This document shows, one piece after another, positions 33,766 to 42,822 of a DNA stretch of 56,176 nt. Position numbers and translations under genes: made by a program. This DNA comes from Acidobacteriaceae bacterium (lineage in GTDB: Bacteria; Acidobacteriota; Terriglobia; Terriglobales; Acidobacteriaceae), in contig PMYL01000052.1 in the NCBI GenBank assembly GCA_003170825.1, positions 1-56,176 on the forward strand. The letters are read 5' to 3'. Position 1 is the stretch's first letter, and each line of letters starts with the position of its first letter. A model generated the notes under the pieces. That model saw only the letters and a program-made list of their open reading frames with translations, was not told the origin of the DNA and did not search any database.

Positions 33766-34689
33766 ATGCAAGTCCTAGTTACTGGAGGAGCTGGATTCAT
33801 TGGCTCCAATCTCGCAAAGAAACTTTTGGAAAAAGGTTATACAGTTCGTGTGCTTGATAATCTGCAGTCCGGCTTTGCAACGAATCTGGCCCCTTATCCG
33901 GAAGTGGAATTCGTGCATGGCGATGTTCGCGACAAAGAGGCTGTCGACGCAGCTGTGAATGGTTGCGAGGTTGTATTCCATCTTGCTGCTTCGGTGGGCA
34001 ACAAGCGATCTATCGATTTTCCCGTCGACGACGCAGAGATCAATGTAATCGGTACGCTGCGGATTCTTGAGGCGGCTCGGAAGCATGGGGTGCGAAAGGT
34101 GGTGGCCTCCTCTTCGGCCGGAATCTTCGGGGAGTTGAAGACCCTTCCGATCCGGGAAGACCATCCGGTGGAACCGGATTCTCCCTATGGGGCCAGCAAG
34201 CTGTGCGAGGAGAAACAGTGTCTGGTCTATGCAAAACTGTATGGATTTGAGTCAGTGTGTCTAAGATACTTTAACGTCTACGGGCCAAATCAGCGTTTCG
34301 ATGCATATGGGAATGTGATCCCAATCTTTATGTTTCAAATACTTCAGAACGAGAAATTAACGATCTTTGGCGACGGCGAACAGACCCGCGATTTCGTTAA
34401 TGTGCGCGATGTGGTGCAGGCGAACATTCGAGCGGCAGAAGCGCACGGCGTATCGGGAGCGTTCAACATCGGCAGCGGCACAAGGATTTCGATTAATGGA
34501 TTGGTGGAAAAGATGAAGACTACTACCGGGATTTCGACTGACATTGTCTACGGGCCACCTAGGCAGGGCGACGTGCGAGACAGTCTGGCCGATATTAGTG
34601 CCGCCAGAGCTGCGTTAGGCTTTGTCCCTGCAGTTTGCCTTGATGAAGGCTTGGCCGAATACACTCAGTGGGCAACGCAGCAACTTTAA
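33766..34689 (+). CDS. NAD-dependent sugar epimerase/dehydratase
   Basis: A 307-residue short-chain dehydrogenase/reductase of the extended type. GGAGFIGSNLAKKLLEKGY binds NAD, SSSAGIFGE supplies the catalytic Ser/Thr position, YGASK is the catalytic YxxxK, and RYFNVYGPNQ and DGEQTRDFVNVRDV are family signatures of UDP-glucose/UDP-GlcNAc 4-epimerases. It would interconvert gluco- and galacto-configured precursors. GGAAAGGA precedes the ATG. Exact substrate is not readable; a GDP- or dTDP-sugar epimerase is possible. Confidence 0.85.
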   Translation: MQVLVTGGAGFIGSNLAKKLLEKGYTVRVLDNLQSGFATNLAPYPEVEFVHGDVRDKEAVDAAVNGCEVVFHLAASVGNKRSIDFPVDDAEINVIGTLRILEAARKHGVRKVVASSSAGIFGELKTLPIREDHPVEPDSPYGASKLCEEKQCLVYAKLYGFESVCLRYFNVYGPNQRFDAYGNVIPIFMFQILQNEKLTIFGDGEQTRDFVNVRDVVQANIRAAEAHGVSGAFNIGSGTRISINGLVEKMKTTTGISTDIVYGPPRQGDVRDSLADISAARAALGFVPAVCLDEGLAEYTQWATQQL

Positions 34690-34760
34690 CTTACCGAGTT
34701 GGGGCGACCAAAGCGGGTCGGCATCACAATTCTTCCAAAATTTAGAAGGCGAAGAGCATA

Positions 34761-35717
34761 ATGCATAACGGAAATCCGTTGGCCTCGGTTGTTATTCCGA
34801 CGCGCAACCGTCCGGAGTTGGTTGGGCGCGCGGTCCGTAGCGCACTACAGCAGACACTCACCGATTTGGAAGTGATTGTGGTGGTGGATGGTCCCGATCC
34901 GGCCACCGTTTCGGCGCTGAAAGTCCTTCAGGATACAGATTCGCGTCTGCGCGTTCTTCCACTGCCGCAAAACCGGGGAGGTTCGGATGCGCGCAACGCC
35001 GGCATTGACGCCGCAAAAGGAAAGTGGATTGCGCTGCTTGACGACGACGACGAATGGATGCCGCAAAAGCTCGAAAAGCAACTGGCGCTGGGCGAATGCT
35101 CTTCCCATCGCTATCCGGTGATCTCCTGCAAAATTATTGGACGAACCCCGTCCGGGGATTCGATATATCCCAGCAGGGAGCCGTTTCTTCCGTTTGCGGA
35201 TTACGCATGGCGGCACCGGGGGTTGCTTCAAACCGAAGGCTCTTTGTACTGCCCGACGTTGGTTGCGCCAAGCGCGCTGTTCAGGGAATGTCCATTCACG
35301 AGCGGGCTGCGAAGGCACCAGGATTGGGATTGGGTGATTCGGGCTTTTGCGCTTCCTGGAGTCGGACTGGAGTTTGTCAGTGAGCCTTTGGTTATATGTC
35401 ACTCTGAGGAGGATCGCGGAAGCATCAGTGCGACGCCGGATTGGCGCTATTCACTCAACTGGGCCAACAAAATGCGTTCTCATTTTTCGCCGGAGGCTTA
35501 TTCCGCATTTTTATTAACCAATCTCAGTGTGTCTGCGGCGAAAAAGGGCGAATGGAGTGGGTTCTTTCTGCTTCTGACCTCTGCCTTCAAAAGTGGAAAA
35601 CCACGAGCTGTTCATCTGATACAGTACGTTTTCGCGTGGCTGCTTCCGATGAATCTCAGACGACTCATCAGTAGATTACTCCAGGGTAGTTCTGAGAAAA
35701 TCTCCGAGCGCAAATGA
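34761..35717 (+). CDS. Family 2 glycosyltransferase
   Basis: A 318-residue protein with the GT-A start ASVVIPTRNRPELVGRAV, the nucleotide-binding VVVDGPDP, NRGGSDARNAGIDAAKGKW and the metal-binding LDDDDEWMPQK (a DxD type). RRHQDWDWVIRA near residue 190 fits the ED/QDWD acceptor-site motif. It has no membrane helices except a weak C-terminal hydrophobic patch. It should be an inverting transferase acting on the repeat unit. AGAAGG precedes the ATG. Confidence 0.85.
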   Translation: MHNGNPLASVVIPTRNRPELVGRAVRSALQQTLTDLEVIVVVDGPDPATVSALKVLQDTDSRLRVLPLPQNRGGSDARNAGIDAAKGKWIALLDDDDEWMPQKLEKQLALGECSSHRYPVISCKIIGRTPSGDSIYPSREPFLPFADYAWRHRGLLQTEGSLYCPTLVAPSALFRECPFTSGLRRHQDWDWVIRAFALPGVGLEFVSEPLVICHSEEDRGSISATPDWRYSLNWANKMRSHFSPEAYSAFLLTNLSVSAAKKGEWSGFFLLLTSAFKSGKPRAVHLIQYVFAWLLPMNLRRLISRLLQGSSEKISERK

Positions 35718-35886
35718 AACCACCTCGTTTTGTTGTAGTAGATCAGATGCCCTCGCCCGGTGTTGGGTGAACCCTAATGCTTCTGCTTCTAACCAACAAT
35801 TTGTATCAGGACATGATCTGATTCATGTGCGAGTGAACTTTCCCCAAAGCAGCTATTCAATAGCAAGAAGGATCAAGTACAATAGA

Positions 35887-37038
35887 ATGCGAATACTATT
35901 CTGGTACCCTGACCCGAGCCAAAGCGGGGCCGCTAGTAGCGAGGTCAAGCTGATCGAAGGCTACTGCAACCGCTTTCCTGACGACGACTTGACTGTGATG
36001 TGTGCGGCTGGTTCGCCATTGGTTAAGTTGGGGAATCTGGGCAACTGCCATGTCGAGATTGCGGGAAGATATATTCCCAGGGAGGCATACCTTCTCGGCA
36101 TGCTTGATCTTGCTCTTTGGCGCTTCAACCGCAGGCGGAGTTTTGATGTTTTCTGGTCAACCAATAATGGCTTGTACATTCGTAGAAAAGTACCGCAAGT
36201 GCTGTACGTTAAGAACGCCTACCAGGTGTATACGCGGGAGACTATTGCCCTGCATCCGGGTTCGGCCTTGCGGGTTTCACTGTTGCGTCGGTTCTTTCGC
36301 CGCTCTCTTCGGGTTTCATCCGCAGTGATCGTTGAGACGCCTTTGATGGGAAGGTATTTGCAAGAGATATCCGGATGTCCGACACAAGTGATCGTAGTGC
36401 CGAAGGCCGTAGTTGCCGAAGGAGAAAAATCAGAGCGGCCCATGAATGAAAGGATTGCGCGGCGACTCGAAGGGATAGAAGGAAAGGCGAAGTTGCTGTA
36501 CGTAGCGACGAGCTATCCGCATAAGAACCATAGAGTCCTCGCTGGGATGATGAATCAATTCCGGCAGAAGGACACGCCGGTTAGACTGGTAGTTACCATC
36601 AGCGCTGACGAGTGGAAGCAGTTAGCCGGGGAGGCGGCCGCCAGCTTGGTCGAATCAGGCCATGTGATCCCGCTTGGGTGGGTAGACAAGGATGAGTTGG
36701 GGCTCCTTTACCGCGCGTGTGATGTGTGTGTCATGCCGAGCTTGCTGGAGTCGCTCAGCTCGGCACATATCGAGGCGATGTATTGGAAGAGGCCGCAGAT
36801 CGTGGCCGATTTGCCCTACGCTCACGATCTTTGCGGCGATTCGGCTTTGTATGCCTCTCCACAAGATTCCTCAGCGTGGAGAAGCCAGGTGGAGCGCCTG
36901 CTGGCCGATGCTCCCTTGCGGGAGGAGCTTGTGACAAGGGGAGTGGAGCGCCTTTCAGCCTTTCCCGAAAGCTGGGAGGTCATGGCCGACGGAATCAGGG
37001 CAGTGCTGGTCGCGGTGGTTGTAAACCCTGGCAGGTGA
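35887..37038 (+). CDS. Family 4-like glycosyltransferase
   Basis: A 383-residue GT-B enzyme. MRILFWYPDPSQSGAASSEV is a typical start, so I chose the ATG at 35887 rather than the frame's earlier GTG at 35767. The C-terminal half has LLYVATSYPHKNHRVLAGMM, VIPLGWVDKDELGLLYRAC and MPSLLESLSSAHIEAMYWKR, matching the donor-binding E(x7)E region of GT4 retaining transferases. Donor and linkage are unknown. Confidence 0.82.
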   Translation: MRILFWYPDPSQSGAASSEVKLIEGYCNRFPDDDLTVMCAAGSPLVKLGNLGNCHVEIAGRYIPREAYLLGMLDLALWRFNRRRSFDVFWSTNNGLYIRRKVPQVLYVKNAYQVYTRETIALHPGSALRVSLLRRFFRRSLRVSSAVIVETPLMGRYLQEISGCPTQVIVVPKAVVAEGEKSERPMNERIARRLEGIEGKAKLLYVATSYPHKNHRVLAGMMNQFRQKDTPVRLVVTISADEWKQLAGEAAASLVESGHVIPLGWVDKDELGLLYRACDVCVMPSLLESLSSAHIEAMYWKRPQIVADLPYAHDLCGDSALYASPQDSSAWRSQVERLLADAPLREELVTRGVERLSAFPESWEVMADGIRAVLVAVVVNPGR

Positions 37039-37108
37039 GAAAACGGATAACTTTTGCGGCAGTTTTCTAAAACCTGCATTGCAATGTGAACAAGAAAGTG
37101 TGACAACC

Positions 37109-38149
37109 ATGATGAACTCAAACATCTTTTCCGGAAAGACCCTTTTAATCACTGGCGGCACGGGCACCTTTGGCAACGCTGTCGTGGACATGGCTAGCAA
37201 GACTGGCTTTGGCGAGATCCGGATATTCAGCCGGGATGAGAAGAAGCAGGACGACATGCGGGGCCGGCTGAAGAACGCCGCGGTGAAGTTTTACATCGGC
37301 GATGTGCGGAACTACGACAGCGTTCTGCAGGCAATGCACGGCGTGGACTTCGTGTTTCATGCGGCGGCGCTGAAGCAGGTTCCCTCGTGTGAGTTCTTTC
37401 CCATTGAAGCGGTACAAACGAATACGCTTGGGGCTGAGAACGTCATGAAGGCTGCGCTTGCTTGCGATGTAGGCAAGGTGATCGTGCTGAGCACCGACAA
37501 GGCAGTGTATCCCGTGAACGCGATGGGAATGTCGAAAGCGCTTATGGAGAAGTGCATGGTGGCCAAGGCGCGGATGTACGGGGACAGTTCCACCGTGTTC
37601 TGCGGGACGCGGTATGGAAACGTGATGGCATCCCGGGGGTCAGTGATTCCGCTGTTTCTGACTCAGATACTGGCTGGGGAACCGCTGACGATTACCGATC
37701 GGAACATGACCCGCTTCATGATGACCATTGAGGGGGCGGTGGACCTGGTGCTATATGCCTTTACCCATGGCGTACCGGGAGATATTTTTGTCCAAAAGGC
37801 TCCGTCGGCGACCATCGGCACTCTTGCGAAGGCCCTGTTGAGGCTTCTGAATGCGGAAAATGAGATCCGGGTCATCGGTACGCGGCACGGTGAGAAGCTC
37901 TATGAAACACTTTTGAACCGCGAAGAGATGGTCCAGGCCGAGGATCTTGGCGATTACTACCGGGTGCCGGCCGACGCGCGGGATCTGAACTATTCGAGCT
38001 TTTTTAGCAAAGGGAAAACCGAGGTTTCCGAAGCGGTGGACTACAATTCCCACAACACGGAGTTGCTGGACGTGGATGCGATGATGGAGTTGCTCCTCAA
38101 GCTCCAGTGTGTGCAGGATGCACTAAAGGGCAAGGCGGTGTTGGCGTGA
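37109..38149 (+). CDS. fnlA: UDP-GlcNAc 4,6-dehydratase/5-epimerase (FnlA/CapE)
   Basis: A 346-residue cytosolic protein. LLITGGTGTFGNAVV binds the cofactor; HAAALKQVPSCEFFPIEAV, LSTDKAVYPVNAMGMSKALM (Met in place of the usual active-site Tyr) and RYGNVMASRGSVIPLFL are the hallmarks of FnlA/CapE. It is step one of UDP-N-acetyl-L-fucosamine synthesis and makes a 4-keto-6-deoxy hexosamine from UDP-GlcNAc. It is followed by the genes for the next two steps with 4-base overlaps, which fixes the pathway. ATG at 37112 is an alternative start. Confidence 0.92.
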   Translation: MMNSNIFSGKTLLITGGTGTFGNAVVDMASKTGFGEIRIFSRDEKKQDDMRGRLKNAAVKFYIGDVRNYDSVLQAMHGVDFVFHAAALKQVPSCEFFPIEAVQTNTLGAENVMKAALACDVGKVIVLSTDKAVYPVNAMGMSKALMEKCMVAKARMYGDSSTVFCGTRYGNVMASRGSVIPLFLTQILAGEPLTITDRNMTRFMMTIEGAVDLVLYAFTHGVPGDIFVQKAPSATIGTLAKALLRLLNAENEIRVIGTRHGEKLYETLLNREEMVQAEDLGDYYRVPADARDLNYSSFFSKGKTEVSEAVDYNSHNTELLDVDAMMELLLKLQCVQDALKGKAVLA

Positions 38150-39297
38150 CGAGGATTCTCATCACCGGCGGACGGGGGTTCCTGGGCCGCAATCTGGCAG
38201 CTCACCTGCAGGAACGCAAGGACTGCGAGACCACGGTTTTTGATCGAGAAGACTCCGCCGAAGACCTCAAGAGATGGATGCTGGAGTCTGATGTCATCTT
38301 TCATCTGGCAGGCGTCAACCGGCCGCAAAATTTGATCGAATTCGAAACGGGAAATGCGGGACTGACGGCGCACATATGCCAATTCCTACAGGAAAACCGG
38401 CGCTCTCCGAAGATCGTCTTCAGTTCTTCAATTCAGGTCGAATTGGATAATCCTTACGGAGCAAGCAAGGAAAAGGCCGAGAACGCACTGCGGCGATTTG
38501 CCTCGGAGACCGGAGCCTGTGTTCGGATCTACCGCCTGAAGAATCTGTTCGGTAAGTGGTGCCGCCCCAACTATAACTCGGTCACGGCAACCTTCTGCCA
38601 CAACATTGCGAACGACCTTCCAATTGCCGTCTCCGATCCGGCGCGCGAGTTGGATCTGAGCTATGTGGACGATGTAGTAGCAGCATTTCTGGCGGAGATC
38701 GATGGACGGGAGACGGCAGGCGAGACTGGCGCGGACATACAAAGCTATCGCATTCAGCTTGGCGATCTGGCAGGAAGAATCCAGGCGTTTCATGAGATGA
38801 GAACCACGCTGACGCTGCCGGACTTTGCGGAATGGTTTAACCGGGCCCTCTATGCGACGTATCTCTCGTATGTTCCGCCGGAGGCGCGGCAGCACAACCT
38901 GGAGATAAAGTCCGACGCCCGTGGCAGCCTTGCGGAATTCATCAAGCAGAAACACTTCGGGCAGGTCTTCGTTTCGAGGACCAACCCTGGGATAACGCGT
39001 GGAAACCACTATCACCACACCAAGACGGAGAAGTTTTTCGTGGTGGAAGGAGACGGCTTGATCCGTATGAGAGCCGTCGGAGGTGGTTCGGTCCAAGAGT
39101 ATTCCGTGACGGGCAGTGCGTATCAGGTGATTGACATTCCGCCTGGGTTCACGCACTCGATCACCAACGTGGGCCTCGGAGAAATGGTAACCTTGTTCTG
39201 GTCGAGTGAGATGTTCGATCCGAATCGCCCGGACACCTACTATCTCCCCGTCGATTTTGTGGCGCAACAGAAGTCTTTGTCCCTGGAGAGCGCATGA
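38146..39297 (+). CDS. fnlB: Bifunctional reductase/epimerase for UDP-L-FucNAc (FnlB/CapF)
   Basis: A 383-residue protein with an N-terminal SDR domain (ILITGGRGFLGRNLAAHL, FSSSIQVELDNPYGASK) and a C-terminal cupin with GNHYHHTKTEKF, whose His residues would bind metal. This two-domain plan is unique to CapF/FnlB. The GTG start at 38146 overlaps the fnlA stop (GTGA). It carries out the epimerisation and NADPH-dependent reduction steps. The stop overlaps fnlC as ATGA. Confidence 0.92.
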   Translation: MTRILITGGRGFLGRNLAAHLQERKDCETTVFDREDSAEDLKRWMLESDVIFHLAGVNRPQNLIEFETGNAGLTAHICQFLQENRRSPKIVFSSSIQVELDNPYGASKEKAENALRRFASETGACVRIYRLKNLFGKWCRPNYNSVTATFCHNIANDLPIAVSDPARELDLSYVDDVVAAFLAEIDGRETAGETGADIQSYRIQLGDLAGRIQAFHEMRTTLTLPDFAEWFNRALYATYLSYVPPEARQHNLEIKSDARGSLAEFIKQKHFGQVFVSRTNPGITRGNHYHHTKTEKFFVVEGDGLIRMRAVGGGSVQEYSVTGSAYQVIDIPPGFTHSITNVGLGEMVTLFWSSEMFDPNRPDTYYLPVDFVAQQKSLSLESA

Positions 39298-40424
39298 AGG
39301 TCGCTACTATTCTGGGCACCCGGCCGGAGATCATCCGGTTATCGAGGGTGATCGCGGCATTGGACCGTTATACGGAGCACGTACTCATTCATACCGGTCA
39401 GAACTACGACTATGAGCTGAACCAGGTCTTCTTCGAGGATCTGGAGATCCGCCGGCCCGATTACTTTCTGCAAGCTGCCGGGAAAAATGCAGCCGAGACG
39501 ATTGGGCTGGTCATCTCCAAGTCCAGCGAGGCACTCGCCGAGGTGCGACCGGATGCAGTGCTGATCCTGGGCGACACGAACAGTTGCCTTGCCGCGCTGT
39601 CGGCAAAACGGTTGAAAATCCCGGTCTTCCACATGGAAGCAGGGAACCGTTGCTTCGACGAGCGGGTTCCCGAGGAGATCAATCGGAGGATTGTCGACCA
39701 TATTAGCGACATCAATCTGCCATACAGCGACATCTCCCGCGAGTATCTGCTGCGGGAGGGGATCGCGCCGGACCGAATCATCAAGACCGGCAGCCCCATG
39801 TATGAGGTGTTAACGTACTATCGCCAGAAGATAGATCGTTCCGATGCGTTGTCGCGACTCGGCTTGACCGAAGATGGCTACTTCATGGTGAGTGCGCATC
39901 GCGAAGAGAACATCGACTCTGCAAGGCAGTTTGGGAACTTAGTGAGAGTCCTGGAAAGCGTAGCTTCGAAATATCGACTGCCCGTGATTGTCTCCGTGCA
40001 TCCGCGGACGCAGAAGCGTATTGATGCGGAGGGCGTGAGCTTTTCTGAGAATATTCGCTTGGTGAAGGCTATGGGCCTCACTGACTACGTCCATCTGATG
40101 ATGAAAGCTCGGGCAACGCTGTCGGATAGCGGCACAATCACAGAAGAATCTTCGATCCTCAACTTTCGGGCATTGAACATCCGCGAAGCCCACGAGCGCC
40201 CCGAGGGCATGGAAGAAGGGGCGGTGATGATGACCGGTCTTGACCCGACTCTTGTTCTGGATGCGTTGAAGGTACTGGAGGCGCAACCGGCCGGCGACAA
40301 GCGGGCGCTGCGAATCGTGGCGGATTACAACGTTTCCAACGTGTCTGAAAAGGTGGTGCGAATTGTTCTTAGCTATACGAGCTATGTAAACCGCGTAGTT
40401 TGGCGCAAAGCCCCAAATCAGTAG
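39294..40424 (+). CDS. fnlC: UDP-HexNAc 2-epimerase (FnlC/CapG)
   Basis: A 376-residue protein of the WecB superfamily: ILGTRPEIIRLSRVI, HTGQNYDYELNQ, FHMEAGNRCFDERVPEE, VSAHREENID and SDSGTITEESSIL. In the CapE-CapF-CapG pathway it inverts C2 to give UDP-N-acetyl-L-fucosamine. Gene order fnlA-fnlB-fnlC with 4-base overlaps makes a complete pathway and favours FnlC over a plain UDP-GlcNAc 2-epimerase making UDP-ManNAc, though the family alone does not exclude that. Confidence 0.88.
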   Translation: MKVATILGTRPEIIRLSRVIAALDRYTEHVLIHTGQNYDYELNQVFFEDLEIRRPDYFLQAAGKNAAETIGLVISKSSEALAEVRPDAVLILGDTNSCLAALSAKRLKIPVFHMEAGNRCFDERVPEEINRRIVDHISDINLPYSDISREYLLREGIAPDRIIKTGSPMYEVLTYYRQKIDRSDALSRLGLTEDGYFMVSAHREENIDSARQFGNLVRVLESVASKYRLPVIVSVHPRTQKRIDAEGVSFSENIRLVKAMGLTDYVHLMMKARATLSDSGTITEESSILNFRALNIREAHERPEGMEEGAVMMTGLDPTLVLDALKVLEAQPAGDKRALRIVADYNVSNVSEKVVRIVLSYTSYVNRVVWRKAPNQ

Positions 40425-40557
40425 CGGATGGGAAGGCTCCATTCCTTCAAACGTGATTTGTGGCTTGATGCTCAACTCAATAGCGCTGCGCGCCTCACGC
40501 CTTTCGGGGACAAGCATTGGGTTGTGAAGATGCCGCTTGGCCCCGGCAGAAAGGCAG

Positions 40558-41850
40558 ATGAATAGCATGCTCTGGATTCTCAGCGAAGTGTATTATCCGG
40601 AGGAGACTGGAACCGGATACTACATAACACGCATTGCCGAACACCTTGCGTCAAAACAGCCCGTGTCTGTATTGTGCGCTCAGCCGGCGTATTCTCGAGC
40701 GGGAGTAAAAGCCCCGCGCTCCGAAACTCACCGCCAGGTCGATATATTCAGGTGTCCGTCGCTTGTACTCCACCAGCGGTCGATTCTGATGCGGCTGATG
40801 CGGATGGTGTCGATCACGCTCTCGATGTTCTTGGCGGCACTCTTACGCATCCGGCGAGGCGATTCGATTCTGGCTGTGACAAATCCGCCTTCGATGCCCA
40901 TACTGGCGGCGATCCTTTCCTATCTTTTGCGCGTCCGCTTCTCGCTCGTGGTTCATGACGTTTACCCGGATATCATAGCGGCATGCGGGTTGACCTCGCG
41001 CAAATCTTTCTCCTACAGGTTGCTGTACAAGATCAGCCGGCTCGTTCTGCGGCGGCCCGAGCGCATCTTTTGCATCGGGCGCGACATGTGCGAACATCTG
41101 GCGCAAACTCGGGGAACGGGGACCAGCGACGGCATCCAAGTGATTCCACTCTGGGCCGACTGCCAGGAGATACAGCCTGCACCGAGGGAGAGCAATCGGT
41201 TGCTCATCGAGCTTGGCCTGACGAACAAGTTGGTCGTTCTCTATGCCGGAAACATGGGGCATCCCCACGACATTGAGACGCTTGCCGCGGCGATAAAGCG
41301 TCTTAAATCCGACGAAGGGATTCATTTTGTATTCATCGGATCCGGGCCCAAGCAGAGATTACTGAATGAAATGTTGGCAAGCGGCTCGACAAACATCACC
41401 GTGCTGCCCCCCCGTCCACGGTCGGCACAGAACGAGTTCCTCAATGCCTGTGACGTAGCGATTCTGTCGCTTATGCCTGGGATGCTGGGACTGGCAGTGC
41501 CAAGCCGAACTTATAACTTAATGGCTGCTGGTAAGCCGATCATTGCGCTGGTCGCACAATCCTCGGAGGTGGCGAGGGTTGTTCACGAGGAAGGGATCGG
41601 ATGGGTGGTCGAGCCGGGAGCAGTGGAGAAAACCGTGCAAGCAATTCAGGCCGCCAGAGAGAATAGGAAACTTCTTCTTGAGATGGGCGCAAGAGCACGG
41701 CAGGCTGCCGAAACAAAGTATTCTCCCGAGACCATCCTCAGACAATTCGACGTCTTTCTCGAACCTCCGAGGGAATTCCCCGGCTCTGGCTGGCCACCTC
41801 CCTCGGTGGTTAGTTCGAAGTCCTCCGAAGCAGAAGCATCCGAACCCTGA
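40558..41850 (+). CDS. Glycosyltransferase, probable L-FucNAc transferase (WbuB-like)
   Basis: A 430-residue GT-B (family 4) enzyme. WILSEVYYPEETGTGYYITR is the start typical of WcaI/WbuB-type transferases; LVVHDVYPDIIAACG and the donor-side VPSRTYNLMAAGKPIIAL follow. In other bacteria a WbuB-type gene directly follows fnlABC and transfers L-FucNAc, and the same order is seen here, so that donor is my inference. AGAAAGGCAG precedes the ATG at 40558. A Pro/Ser-rich tail ends the protein. Confidence 0.78.
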   Translation: MNSMLWILSEVYYPEETGTGYYITRIAEHLASKQPVSVLCAQPAYSRAGVKAPRSETHRQVDIFRCPSLVLHQRSILMRLMRMVSITLSMFLAALLRIRRGDSILAVTNPPSMPILAAILSYLLRVRFSLVVHDVYPDIIAACGLTSRKSFSYRLLYKISRLVLRRPERIFCIGRDMCEHLAQTRGTGTSDGIQVIPLWADCQEIQPAPRESNRLLIELGLTNKLVVLYAGNMGHPHDIETLAAAIKRLKSDEGIHFVFIGSGPKQRLLNEMLASGSTNITVLPPRPRSAQNEFLNACDVAILSLMPGMLGLAVPSRTYNLMAAGKPIIALVAQSSEVARVVHEEGIGWVVEPGAVEKTVQAIQAARENRKLLLEMGARARQAAETKYSPETILRQFDVFLEPPREFPGSGWPPPSVVSSKSSEAEASEP

Positions 41851-41866
41851 ATTGTGGAGATTTGTA

Positions 41867-42436
41867 GTGTGCTGGACCAAGCGAACTTTAGATGTCTTGA
41901 TGGCCTTGCCGCTCTTGTTGCTTACTTCGCCGTTGCTAATTGTCGTGGCGGTGCTTATCCGGGCAACATCCAAGGGACCGGCTCTTCATTGGTCCGATCG
42001 GGTAGGAATAGAGAACCGCATCTTTCGAATGCCAAAGTTTCGGAGTATGCGCGTAGACACGCCCCAACTCCCCACTCACCTTATATCGGATCCAGCAAAC
42101 TATCTGACTCCGATTGGCAGTTTCCTTCGCCGGTCGAGCCTCGATGAACTGCCTCAATTGTTCAGTATCCTAGCGGGCGACCTGAGTTTCGTCGGGCCGC
42201 GTCCAGCATTGTTCAACCAGAACGATCTGGTAGCACTCCGGACCGAGCGAGGCATTCACATGCTTGTGCCCGGGCTGACCGGCTGGGCACAGGTGAACGG
42301 ACGTGATGAATTGCCGATCCCCGTCAAGGTACAGTTCGACTATGAGTATCTGCAGCGGCGATCTTTTCTGTTCGATCTCCAGATAGTGTGGATGACACTC
42401 GTCAAGGTCTTGCGCGCCGAAGGCGTTCAGCATTGA
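41867..42436 (+). CDS. Initiating phosphoglycosyltransferase (small, PglC-like)
   Basis: A 189-residue protein of the bacterial sugar transferase family. It starts with one hydrophobic re-entrant helix (KRTLDVLMALPLLLLTSPLL), followed by MPKFRSM, the catalytic pair D93-E94 in RRSSLDELPQLFSILAGDL, SFVGPRP and PGLTGWAQVNGRDE. It lacks the four N-terminal helices of WbaP/WcaJ and so is the monotopic PglC type. It transfers a sugar-1-phosphate to undecaprenyl phosphate, the first step of repeat assembly. I chose the GTG at 41867 because GGAGA precedes it; the frame is open much further upstream inside the previous gene. Confidence 0.88.
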   Translation: MCWTKRTLDVLMALPLLLLTSPLLIVVAVLIRATSKGPALHWSDRVGIENRIFRMPKFRSMRVDTPQLPTHLISDPANYLTPIGSFLRRSSLDELPQLFSILAGDLSFVGPRPALFNQNDLVALRTERGIHMLVPGLTGWAQVNGRDELPIPVKVQFDYEYLQRRSFLFDLQIVWMTLVKVLRAEGVQH

Positions 42437-42822
42437 GAAATTACTCTGCCACTCAGATGTCAGTACGATGACCAAATGGATAAATACTCGCGTTAAGGTA
42501 CTTGTAATCTGGCATTGCAGACAGTAAAGCCATAATATGAGCAGAGGATGGCGACTTCAGATTGATTTGATGCCGCGAAATAGGCGCCAGGTCGAGCAGT
42601 TGTTGGGCGGTGGGTCGCAGGTAGGTTCGAACTACTTTATGCGGTGTCGACTCTTCATGCGACGGTATGACACGTAATCCATGAGTGCAATCTGTCAAGT
42701 CCGTTGCAGGAAATCCGCTCGGGTGGGTTTCACGAGAGGGGGAGATAGGCATATGCGGCCTCAACCACAAGGCCAGTTCCTACCCACCGACAGCAACGCT
42801 TTGATTATGGATGCGAAACTCG
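42437..42822. other. Gap before the acyltransferase
   Basis: A 386-base interval. It contains an excellent ribosome binding site (GAGAGGGGGAGATAGGC) before an ATG at 42753, but that frame ends after 38 codons at 42869, overlapping the acyltransferase start in another frame. It may be a leader peptide or the sign of an old frameshift at the acyltransferase N-terminus. No other structure was recognised. Confidence 0.4.

Noticed and set aside
42453..42770. 105-codon minus-strand frame between the phosphoglycosyltransferase and acyltransferase genes
   Set aside because: No signal, domain or ribosome binding site; could be a relic but nothing supports it.
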